From: Anas platyrhynchos
Taxonomy: Eukaryota > Chordata > Aves > Anseriformes > Anatidae
Reading direction: 5' to 3'
DNA length: 64,000 nt
Assembly (NCBI RefSeq): GCF_047663525.1
Contig: NC_092612.1
Span: 467,501 to 531,500, forward strand
The position numbers were made by a program, and so were the translations under genes. Position 1 is the first letter of the stretch. Every line of letters begins with the position of its first letter. The notes under the pieces were generated by a model. It was not told where the DNA came from and ran no database searches. It saw nothing but the letters and a program-made list of their open reading frames with translations. Shown piece after piece: positions 1 to 18,620 of this stretch.

Positions 1-6854
<6,854 letters not shown>

Positions 6855-8115
6855 GCACTGATCTGCGAATCGTGATCCAGAAAGGGTTATTTTTTAAATA
6901 AATGTTGGATGAGACCATTACACTTCCCTGTGGATTTGTGGGTTTAGGAAATTTGTAGGCGATCACTCAGATAAATAGCCATTTATGCTGTTCATTTATA
7001 AGTTTTGTGCTTTTTTAAAAGAAAAATCACTGTGTTGGTATTTTCTGAAGATATATTGTGGGTGAATATTTTTGCGTTTTCTTTACCTCACTGTATCATA
7101 GTTTTCTGTTTTTATTGTGCAGAAATGTTTTGAATTATACATTGTCAATGTGACCATTTCTAAAGAAAGGAAAAAATATGTAGCTAATGAACCAGTATAT
7201 AAACCTTTTTGGTTGTCTTAACACAGATTTTTTTTTTTAACACTTGACCCAGAGATTTAGGTTTCTGTGGTAAATTTAGATATGAATGATTGCTTTAATG
7301 TGTGAACCTCCTATAATTGGCTATTAAGATTTGGTTTGGGTTTGTTTTTTTCTTTTTTTTCTTTTTTTTTTTTTTCCTTTAAAGAAGACTAATTATTTTG
7401 CTTGTGAATTTGGACATGGGGTAAACACACAAGCAAATGAATTTTGCCTGTTCAATGCCAGCAATGGTTCTTGGGAGCCACGATACCTTGAACGGGGGCT
7501 GAAGTGAGACGTGCAGTTAGGGAGTCAGGTGCAGTGCCACCAACCTGCGGGTTTGAGCTGACTTTGGCACTGCGATGGTTCCCTTCCTCCAGCCGGGAAA
7601 CCATCCGACACCCACCTTGCTCCAAAGAGTTACTGACAGAGGGTACACGATGGGAGAGGAAAGTCAAGCCTGTCTTGATCTTCCTGTACAGTAGATGGGA
7701 GTCAAATCTGTATGGACCATGAAGCGTTGACCTTTTAACTACTAGTAGTTAATAAACCTGCTTTAACCAGTGGCATCAGACACTACGTTCCTTAGAATTA
7801 GAAATCTGATTTAATGAAACAAACTGTGACGTGCACAAAAAGAAGACGTTTGTTTTTATTTTTCACTGCCAGCTTAAATTTTTCTACAATTTGCATGTTT
7901 GAGGGTTTTTTAATTGTATGTATTATGGTATAAACGGAAAGCATTTTGACATACAGAATTCAGAAGCACCTGCACCTTTCTGTTTCCATAGAGGTTTTGT
8001 GAACCTTCCCTATTACCTGAGGAAAGCAGGAAGCAGCATGTGCAGACCTGTAAATGGTTCATCTTTAAAATGTACATAAGTGGAACATTTAATAAAACCA
8101 GGGAAATGGATTTAT
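6855..8115 (+). terminator. POGZ: POGZ 3'UTR with tandem poly(A) signals
   Basis: The sequence after the POGZ stop is AT-rich and non-coding. AATAAA hexamers lie at 6897-6902 (45 nt after the stop), 7751-7756 and 8091-8096; further copies at 8476-8481 and 8498-8503 could extend it. Human POGZ has a long 3'UTR, so a distal site near 8.1 kb is plausible. Which sites are used cannot be read from DNA alone. Confidence 0.7.
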
Positions 8116-10044
8116 AAACATGTGTTTTTATTATGAAGAACTATTTAACTCTTGTGCTATCGTAATGCTTAATGTAAAGTGCATCAAGAATTCTCTGAGG
8201 AGTGCAGGAGCGCGAGGCTGGCACGCGAGCTGTACTTCAGAGCTGGGGCCAGGTCGCGGGCTGGGTTCCCTCTCGGTTCCCTCTGTTCTTTTGAAGGGGA
8301 CAGAGTTGTTCAGCATGTCCTGAGGATACCCAGAGATGGGATAGTAATTAAATGTGTTTACATGTCATTAACACTTGAGGCAGACTTCTGCCCAATTTAC
8401 ATTTCTGCAGACCCTACTTGCCCTTTAACTATACAGTAGGTTAAACAGAACAACCTACTTTCCTGATTTTTTTTAAATAAAACTCTGAAAAATCATTAAT
8501 AAAATACTGAATGAAGATTTTACTGCATTTTATTCTTTTTTTTTGGGGATTGCCCACTGTCTAAAGTGAGAGCTTAATGGTTCAAGTTATTTATCTTAGG
8601 TAGTAATAAAAACCAGTCTTAAGTACCTTTATGAATAATCACAAGGCTAAGAAATGCTGAATTGGGTAGGAAAGCACATGTAACACCATTTTGTTACTAT
8701 CCTCCTGTAGCACCAGCTGAATGGGAACCAGCAGGGGCTTTGCAGGAGGCACTGCAGCCCTGCCTGCATGCAGCCTGCTGTGGGATGATGCCTTTGGTTT
8801 TCAGAGCCCTCGTATCCCTGGATCTGCTGTCAGCAGGTAGAGCTGTAGGAATGCAGATGGATCTTAATTACTCTGACCATTAAGCTTAGACACTAAAGCA
8901 ACTGAAGTCAACCCTCCTTTCATTTTTTTCCCTCTGTGCTTTGAACTGAAGCCTTTAAGAGTCACTGAATGCTTGAGAGTGCCTAGGATAAGCAAAACGT
9001 GGGCATCTGTGAAAAGGTGTTCATAAAATGGCCTGGTATGTTGCACCTCAGAGGTATTCATATATCTTTAACATTCTCATATCTTAAACTGCTCCGTGAG
9101 CTGAAGTGCTACAGCTGGGGTTGGAGTTAACACAGCAGTCAAACGCGTGCTTGTAGTGGGATGAGAGAAGCGTAGGAACCTCTGAAATTGCAATCTAAGG
9201 CTGAAAACGCTGCTGTACTCTTGTGGTTCCACTTTCGTTTTGTTCAACCCCTCCCAACGCTGCTCAGCATGCTGGCAGAGCTGTGACCAGGTGGCTGCAG
9301 CATGCAGGGTAACACCTGCTGCCTGGCAGACCCCTTTCTTTCAAACTAAGCAGGACCCATCCCATTTCTTGACTCATTGCCAAATACTTTCCTTACAGAA
9401 GGCATCCTTAGAGACATGTTTTCGTTCTGTTCACAGGTGGCTTTTATAAGTTGACTGAGGCTTTTTACCTGTCCAGAATTCCTGGACATCTGGATTACAC
9501 GTGAGAGCAGGAGAAACATGGTACGTGCTGCACGTTAAGTCTAGGTCACTGAAATACCCCACACGATTCAAGTGCGTTATATACTCAATTATGGATGCCA
9601 TAGTCCAGTAGATTTTTATTAGGGCAAACTGTAATGGGATTACTGGGTTCAGTACTACTACCTTGCACCTCAGAAACCTTTATTAAAACAGAAGTGGAAA
9701 AAGCATTGTCAGCTCTAGCAGAAATGAGATCGTGGGTGCTAATTAGAGGTGGTTATGGAGTACTTTGACCCACACTCACACACACAAGCGCTATCTGAGA
9801 AAGGGACTGCCAAGTCAGATACAGGAGGAAGAGGAGAGTATGTGGGTTTAATGGAGTACAGTACCTACCAGAACCCCACTGGAGCAAAGAGCAAAACCAC
9901 TTTTTTTCCTGGAGAAGGGCAACAAGGACTTGCAGCATTCAGAACCTTGCACCTCTGAGTGATTCCTGAAGTGCTGTGGCTTCTCACTTCCTGAAGTTAA
10001 TATTATTGGAGCATCCCACAAATTCTTAACCATAGCACAAAACA
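8116..10044. other. POGZ-PSMB4 convergent intergenic spacer
   Basis: About 1.9 kb separates the two convergent 3' ends. It has scattered T-runs, a short CA stretch near 9777-9786 and two extra AATAAA hexamers near 8.48-8.50 kb. Open frames are under 90 codons and match nothing I recognise. I see no RNA gene or clear repeat. Confidence 0.6.
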
Positions 10045-10064
10045 CAGAAGCTTGTCTTAACAGG

Positions 10065-10070
10065 TTTATT
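10065..10070 (-). terminator. PSMB4: PSMB4 poly(A) signal
   Basis: TTTATT on the plus strand reads AATAAA on the minus strand, 113 nt beyond the PSMB4 stop codon. It is the first hexamer after the stop, so the PSMB4 transcript should end near 10045-10055. Confidence 0.8.
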
Positions 10071-10182
10071 TAATTTCCCAAAGAAATCAGAACTTCAAAA
10101 GGAGTAGCTGATTTACAGCGTAGATGGAGGACGATAACATGGACACAGCAGTCTGAAGTAGCTCTTGGGGGGGCAGGGGGGG

Positions 10183-12363
<2,181 letters not shown>

Positions 12364-12890
12364 CTTAGTCACGGTGCGGCCCGCGCTGCGCACGCGCGCC
12401 GGAAGAGCGGCCGCTGCCGGCCGCCATAGGCCCAGGCGAAGCGGCGCGGCGCCATCTTGGGAGTGGCCCCGGCCGGAAGGGGAGAGGGAGGGCCGGCGCC
12501 ATCTTGTGTGTGGCGGAACTCGCCTGCGCCCGGTTACGCGGCGCGAATCGCCCGTCTCGGGCCCTTGGCCACCAGATGACCCTCGGGGACGGGCACCCGA
12601 GCGTTAAAACCCCGGCTCTGCTCCTTCCGCCCTTGCCGAGCCGCCCCTCCGCTCCCAGCCGCCCTCCCCAAGATGGCGGCGCTTCGCCGGCGCCACGGGG
12701 GGCGTCACGTGACAGCGGCCCCACCCCGGGCGAGCCGAAAGGGGCGGGGAAGGGGGCGGGGCCGGGCGGGGAAGGAGGGCGGGGCCGGGCTCGGCAGTGG
12801 CCAATGGGCGCTCAGGGGGCGGGGCCTCGGCGGAGGTAACAGGTTGGGGCGGCGGCGGGGCGGAGAGCGGTGCCCGCGGCGGCTCCGGAG
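12364..12890. promoter_or_regulatory. Divergent CpG-island promoter between PSMB4 and CGN
   Basis: The region upstream of the PSMB4 ATG is very GC- and CpG-rich with no TATA box. YY1-type motifs read toward PSMB4 at 12451-12459 and 12498-12506 (GCCATCTTG on plus). A third, AAGATGGCGGC at 12670-12680, reads toward CGN. A perfect 10-bp palindrome GTCACGTGAC (E-box, USF/TFE type) lies at 12714-12723. A CCAAT box at 12801-12805 and GC boxes follow. This layout suits a divergent housekeeping promoter driving PSMB4 leftward and an unidentified transcript, possibly a CGN leader, rightward. Confidence 0.7.
12806..12890 (+). other. Candidate plus-strand non-coding first exon
   Basis: Just downstream of the CCAAT and GC boxes, the sequence ends in a good donor, GGAG followed by GTGAGC at 12891. 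No in-frame coding match is visible. It may be a distal leader exon of CGN or a divergent non-coding RNA. The 5' boundary is a guess. Confidence 0.3.
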
Positions 12891-12940
12891 GTGAGCGGGG
12901 GGGGCCCCCAATGGGGGGGGGTCGTCCCGGCCCAATAGGG

Positions 12941-13072
12941 GGGGGGTCCCATGGGAGGGGGGGGGTCCCATGGGGGGGGGGGGGTCCCATGGGGGGGGGT
13001 CCCATGGGGGGGGGTCCCATGGGGGGGGGTCCCATGGGGGGGGTCCCATGGGGGGGGTCCCATGGGGGGGGT
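12941..13072. repeat. G-rich minisatellite, CCCATGGG core
   Basis: Eight copies of a TCCCATG core followed by a long G-run start at 12948, 12967, 12986, 13001, 13016, 13031, 13045 and 13059. Periods are 19, 19, 15, 15, 15, 14 and 14 bp, so spacing shortens along the array through the length of the G-tract. Each core holds the palindrome CCCATGGG. The array makes artefactual open frames on both strands. It sits just downstream of a good donor, about 580 bp from the PSMB4 start. Confidence 0.95.
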
Positions 13073-16000
13073 CGTGGGGCCGCTGCCCTCTCCCTGCAGC
13101 CTCCCGGCAGAGCCCCCCGGGGCCGGGGCCGTTCCCGGGCCGTGCCCGGCCCCGCGGCACCACCTCCGGGGGCTGCCCCCGGGTGGGGTCCCCTCCCTCC
13201 CGCAGGCTGAGGGGTCCTGCGGCACCCCCAGGGGCTCTGCGGGGCCGCCCCTTCCCCCAGGGCCCTGCATTTCCCTGCGCTCCCCCCTGCCGGGAGCGTC
13301 CCCGGGGTCCCGGCCCCGCGCTCCCACCTGTGGGGGCCGCTGCCGGGGGTGCCCTCGGGCAGGGCCCCGCTGTGACCCCCCCACGGGCGCTGCTCTGGGG
13401 CTCCCTCCCTGCGCCCCGTGGATCCCGTCCCCGTCCCCTCGGTGCTGCTGCGGCTGCTCCCTCGTTTGCTCCTCGTAAATATTTAGCGCCGTTTATGGCT
13501 CCTGCAATCTCTGACCGGGGGAGGTGGCTGATAAGAGCCACGTCCCAGCCCGGACGGGGACAGCCGGAGCCGCTCCGAGCACGGCCGCGACCTCGGGGCT
13601 CTTCCTTTATGCGGAGATACCCGCACCGGAGCCGTGAGCGGCAGGAGGACGAGTTGTGGGAAAATCCCCCCCCTCCGGGACCGGGCAGCGTCACCGCTTC
13701 ATTACCCCGGGGCCGGCCCCGTGCTCCCCGCTGCCGGGTGGCTCCAAACCCCGCCCGTAACGCGGCACCTGCTGAAACTTTAATGCGCGGCGCTGCCCCG
13801 CTTCGCCCGGCTGCCAGGGCGCCGTTTGCAGCCTCCTGTTTCCATGAGGAAAACGAAACCCGCGCTGGCTGCGGGGGGTCACGGCACGCGGGGCGGCGAT
13901 GCGGCGTCCCCCGAGCTGCCTCCGTGCCCCCCCCGGGTCCCCTGGGGCCGCGATGCCCACGGTCACCGGGGCCGGGTCTCGACGCCCACGGGCTCGTCCC
14001 TGCAGGCTGGGTGCGGGCTGTGGGGGGTCGGGGTGCCCCGCTCCCTGTCCCCGTTTCCTCCCCTCCGCTGCTCTGTCCCCGGGGTAACCCAGCCGCTGTG
14101 CCCGCGGTCCCGGCCCTTTGTTTGGAGGGTGCTCGGTATCGCTGCGGGCGGTTTTGCTCCCCACCACCCCGACCAGTTGAGCTGGTTTGGGGCCGAGTTT
14201 CCACCTCTGTCCCGTAGATAACATCCCACAGATAACGCGGCGCTTGTGACCGGGTCCTCTCCCCCTGCGGCCCCTCGCAGCGTCCCCCCCCCCGCTGCTG
14301 TTTTGGGGCCGCACTGGGGGGGTGGTGCCGGCTGGGACCGGCACTGAGGTGTCAGCGTGAGCCGGGGGGGGACAACTGGGGGCTCCCCGCGGTGCCGGGG
14401 CTGCTGCTGCTCACCGCAGCCCCACGGCGAAGGGGTTGAGCCCCTGTTTGCCCCTCAGCCTCACGAGCTCCGTGTGCCCGAACACAGCGAACACAGCACC
14501 GGGTCCCCTGGCACTGCGGATCTGCGCCCCCTGGGGCTGCCCCTGCTCTGCCTCGGTTCCCCCGGGGAGAATTTCCCCTCCCAGCGCCCGGATCCGAGCG
14601 GTTCTGCTTCCAAAGGGGCGATCGGCTCGGGAAGCGGGGACTGAGGCAGATGTGAGGGGCGCTGCCACGCGGCTGCGGGTGTGGGGCTGGGTGAGCCGTG
14701 CCCTGCCGTGGGAGCACCGGGAGCGGCCCCGGCCCCGTTCGTGGCCGTTTCGCTGCCGTCCACAACCAAACCGCAGCAGCTGCCGGAGGCGGCTTTGGCC
14801 CAAACGCCGCTGGTTGGCGAGGGCAGGGCAGGAGCGGCCCCGTGGGCTCGGGGATGCGGGGAGGGAAGCGCCGCGGGTGCGACCGCCGGGCAGGGAGCGG
14901 GGCTTTCCCGTCCCCGGGTTGATGATTAAACCGCAGCGCTCTCGCCGTGGGTGGCTCGGGAGGCTTTCGGATGCAAAGGAATTCGGAGGCTCTGCCTTAT
15001 CAGCCGGGCTGCGGTGTGGGGAGCCGCGGGGCCCTGGGGGTGCGGTGACGTCCCCGGGGCTGGGGACGCCCTGGCCCCGGTGACGCAGCCCTGGGCGCGC
15101 TGGTTTCGGGCGTCTCCGACCTGCGGCTTGTCACGCGTGTGCTCGCCCTGGGATTTACTGGGGTTTCGGGCTCCGCCAGGGAGCAGAGCACAGGAGGCAG
15201 GAGCGGCCGGTCTGTGGTGACGGGCAGGGTGCGGGCACGGCTGCTGCTGGCACGTGAAACCGGCCACAGACTTTGGCCCCGAGTGCCGTGAGCCCCGGGG
15301 TCCTGCATGGCTGTGCGTAAACACAACCAACAACGGGTCACAGGTAGAGCAAAGCCTTTGGGAAACCCTCAGGGGAAGGAGCCTCCAGCGTGCCGGGAGC
15401 CAAGAAAATGGGTGACAAACTGAAATGTTGGTTTTGTTATGTTCCTGCCGCTCCCTTTTCTGCGACACTGCTCTGGATGTGAGGTGCTCTGGGACAATCC
15501 AGCCCCTGGGGCTTTGCACTCAGAGGTTCCCAGTGCTCAGGGGCGCAGGAGCTGTGCCAGCCGAGCTGCCGCTGGGCTCAGGGTGACTCGGTGGCCTTGG
15601 GAGCGCACCCGGGGCCACGGTCCCTTTGCAGAAGGGTGAGCACGCTCCTGCCGAGCGGACCCTGCCCCAGGTACCTGTGTGCAGGAGGACAGGTAGGAGC
15701 TGGCGGCGCTCTGCTTTTCCTCCTGTGCAGGAGTGGAAGGGTGAGCGAGCCACTCGCTGCCGGCGAATTGCAAAACAACTTTCTGGGCTAACGTGCCCAC
15801 AAAGGGCCCATTGTGTTCCCTATCTGCATGAGCGGAGCTGGCCGCCCGCCATCCCCGGGACGCTGGAGGTGCGTGACCGCCAGCGGGGGACCCGCGCCGC
15901 CTGCCCGCGCCCCCTGCCCTGCTGGCAGCCGGCCGGATCGGGGCAGAGCTGAGGTGTGTTTGCACAGCAGAGTCCCCGCGTGCTTGGCCAGAGAGTGAGC

Positions 16001-18240
16001 TGCACGCCCAGGGACGATAAGCAGAGTGTCTGTAGCTCCAGTCCTTCGTCCCTCCTGCTCCTTCGCTGTGCTTTCCAGTGAAATCTCCTCCCCGGGCTGT
16101 TTCCAGCCCTGGGCTCTGCGCTGCTTTCCCACGTCGGAATGCAATCTGGCCGTTTCAAGTCCCTTTATCTGCGAGCTGGAGCCCTTCCAGGAGGAGGCAT
16201 TCCTGGGGGATTAGCGGCTCACCTGCTCCCCAACACCCAGCTCGTGCTGCAGAACCGCTGCTGGCGGCGTGGCACAAACCCGAGCGATGCCGCGTGCCCG
16301 CGGAGCTGCCGCTGCTCCCCTGCAAGGAGCAAATCCTCCCTGAGGTCTGGCCCCGTGCAGCACCCCGCCAGCGGCTGCGCGTCACCCCCGTGGTTTTCTG
16401 CCACCTGGTCCCTGCGTGTGCCAGCACAGGGCTGCGGGGCCGCGTCCAAAGGTCTCCTGGAGCCGGGTGCTGCGCCCAGTGCTCACCATTCCTGCCCAGT
16501 AGCGGTCGAGCCGAGCCCTCTCCCCACCCAGGCTGCAGCCCGGCACTCGCTGCACTTTGGACACTGCTGTGGACAAATCTGGGCTTTGCTGCCAAAGCCG
16601 CTTCCTCTCCTCACTGTGCTGCTGCTCACAAACAGCCGCGATGGCCGTGCCTGGCCCTGCCATTCCCTGCGGGCCGGCCATATGGGCTCTGCCTTGCCGC
16701 AGCACGGAGCGGACGCGCTGCTGCTGGTGCCCGTGTCCCCTGGCACAGGGCTGGCGGCTTGGCTTTAGGGGCTCCTGCAGCGGTGCTGGGTTCAGGGCGT
16801 GTTTCTAGAGGCTGGTGTCTGCTGCTGATCTCGTTATCTCGATGCTGTGCAGGGATAATGAGATCAGGAGCGGCAGCACCCGTCCCTCTGGGCTGGAGGA
16901 GGCTCGGGACCAGGCGGGGGCATTTCCCTCAGCCCCGTTGCTGCTGCCCCGCTCAGTGCCACCTCCCGCAGGGCCGGGTGTGCTTCGCCTCCCTGCCATC
17001 TGCTCGGGGCCCGGTGCTCTGCCGGCTTCACCCTGCTGATCCCACAGCCGTGCCAGCTGGCTGCTGCCTGGCCCACAGGACGAGCAGCTTGTCACCCGCC
17101 CGCTGCTCCGGGCACCTCCTGGGAGCTGCCCCTTGCCCCGAGATGGGGGGTAAAGACCTGAAAGGCTCCGGTGAAGCGTCCGCAGCCTCCCTGCAGTGGC
17201 GGGGTGCAGCCGTGGCTCTGCTCAAGCTTTCCTCCAAGCCTGGTGCTGCTGGACCTGGTCCTGGTCCTGTGGGTTGGCCGGGGAACGGGAGCAGCTGGTG
17301 GCTGTGGGGAGCTGGCAGAGCTGCGGCGTGCTGGGGGGAGCAGAAGGCTCGGCCCCCAAGCCTGGGCAGGCGTCCCCGTGGCTGTTTGTCCTTCTGGGGC
17401 TGTCCCAGGGCAGCGGGGCTCTGGCTCGGATTTCTTCCTGGGGTGGGCAGGGGGCAGACGGGGTCTCGGGGGTGTGTGGGGAAATGAGGGAGCCCGGGTG
17501 GGCTCTGGGCGGCCCCGGTCACAGGGTGGGTGTGTGACCCCTGACTGCTTGGGGTAGGACAGCTTTGGGGCAACATCAAAACCCCTGCTGAAAGCTGAAA
17601 GTGTGGGGGTTTTTGGGTTTGTTTCACGTTTTTCTCTACGTGCAGGACGTGTTTGAGCGCTGCCCTGCCTGGCTCAGGCTCCCCGCGGGTCCCAGGGTCC
17701 CCTCGTGATCACAGGGGCGAGCTCAGCGCCCGGCACCTTGCGTCGCCCACTCCCGGACCCGGTTTATTTAAAGCAGAGCCCGGAGCTGCTGCTCTCCCCG
17801 CTGGTGTTGGAGGCGGGGGGGGAACCCAGTGCCGTGCGGCTCGGGGGGGGCAGTTCCTGGCTTTGCCGTCGCTTCAGATCAGTCCCGCTCGGGGCGCGAA
17901 GCTCGGGGGCAGCGCTGGCTGCGCAGGCGGATCCGGCAGCCGCGTCCTCCCCGCGAGCCGCTGCTCGGCTGGGCTGCAGCACCCCCGTCCCTGGTGCCCC
18001 CGGGGGGGTCGCGTCACGCCGTGCCCAATGTGTCACCGCTCGCATCCGTCCCCTCCCAGCGCGCGTCGCCGGCTGCGGGCAGGGCGAGGCGGGGGCCCGG
18101 CGATGCTGGCGGGCTCCGAGGCGCTCGCTGCAGTGAGGCTGCGGCGCTCCGCAGGCACCCGGGAGGCAGCGGGAGCGGATCCTGGCTGCGGAGCCCCCCC
18201 GGGCTCTGAGCGCTGCGTCCCCCCCGCGTCCCGGCTGTGA
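13073..18240. other. GC-rich non-coding region upstream of CGN
   Basis: No exon with recognisable homology was found in this 5.2 kb stretch. Long open frames on both strands (for example 16078-17487 plus, 12705-14204 minus) come from lack of stops in GC-rich DNA and have no conserved signature. An ISRE-like GAAAACGAAAC lies at 13849-13859. The region is either intergenic or the first intron of CGN if the leader exon lies near 12.85 kb. Confidence 0.6.
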
Positions 18241-18263
18241 AGGGCGAGCAGGACGAGCGGCCG
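18200..18263 (+). other. CGN: Candidate CGN 5' leader exon (proximal)
   Basis: The sequence ends in a strong donor, CCG followed by GTAAGC at 18264, about 335 bp before the acceptor of the first coding exon (CAG ending at 18598). A TA-rich TTTATTTAAAG lies about 440 bp upstream near 17763. Human CGN has a non-coding first exon; this is the nearer of two candidates here. The 5' limit is not determined. Confidence 0.35.
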
Positions 18264-18620
18264 GTAAGCACCCCGGCTCGGGGCGGGGGGGTCGGCTGAG
18301 CCCCCCGAGGATAAGCGGGCTTGGGGCATCCCCGCGGTGCCGGTGCTGATGCAGCCGGGCTCCTCGTCCCTGCCCCATCCTGGGGACGCCGTTTGCATCC
18401 CTGCTCCGTGCCCGGTGCCGTTCCCTGGGGCGGGGGCTCTGTGAGGCTGGGAAGGGGCGCACGGGAGCAGCGCGGGGCTCCCAGAGCCTGCAGGGACAGA
18501 GGCTGCTGTACGGGAGGGGGGGGGGAGGACGGACCCCTGCCGAGCGCCGTCTGCGGCAGCGCGGGGCCCGGGGTCACTCTGCCCTCTCCCCCCCCCAGGA
18601 CCGCGGTGCTGAGACCCGGC

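Noticed and set aside
9740-9958. 69-codon frame in the POGZ-PSMB4 spacer
   Set aside because: Overlaps an equal-length minus-strand frame, has no family signature and no splice context.
12673-12894. Frame starting MAALRRR at a YY1-type AAGATGGCGGC
   Set aside because: The ATG is part of the YY1 motif, the frame is Arg/Gly-rich with no homologue I know, and the likely donor at 12891 falls inside it. Treated as promoter sequence.
12705-14204. 499-codon minus-strand open frame and overlapping long frames on both strands
   Set aside because: It spans the G-rich minisatellite and a CpG island; composition is Pro/Gly/Arg/Ala throughout, with no conserved motif. Absence of stops is expected in such GC-rich DNA.
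16078-17487. 469-codon plus-strand open frame upstream of CGN
   Set aside because: Low-information Pro/Ala/Cys/Arg composition, overlapped by equally long frames on the other strand, no splice pattern or family motif.
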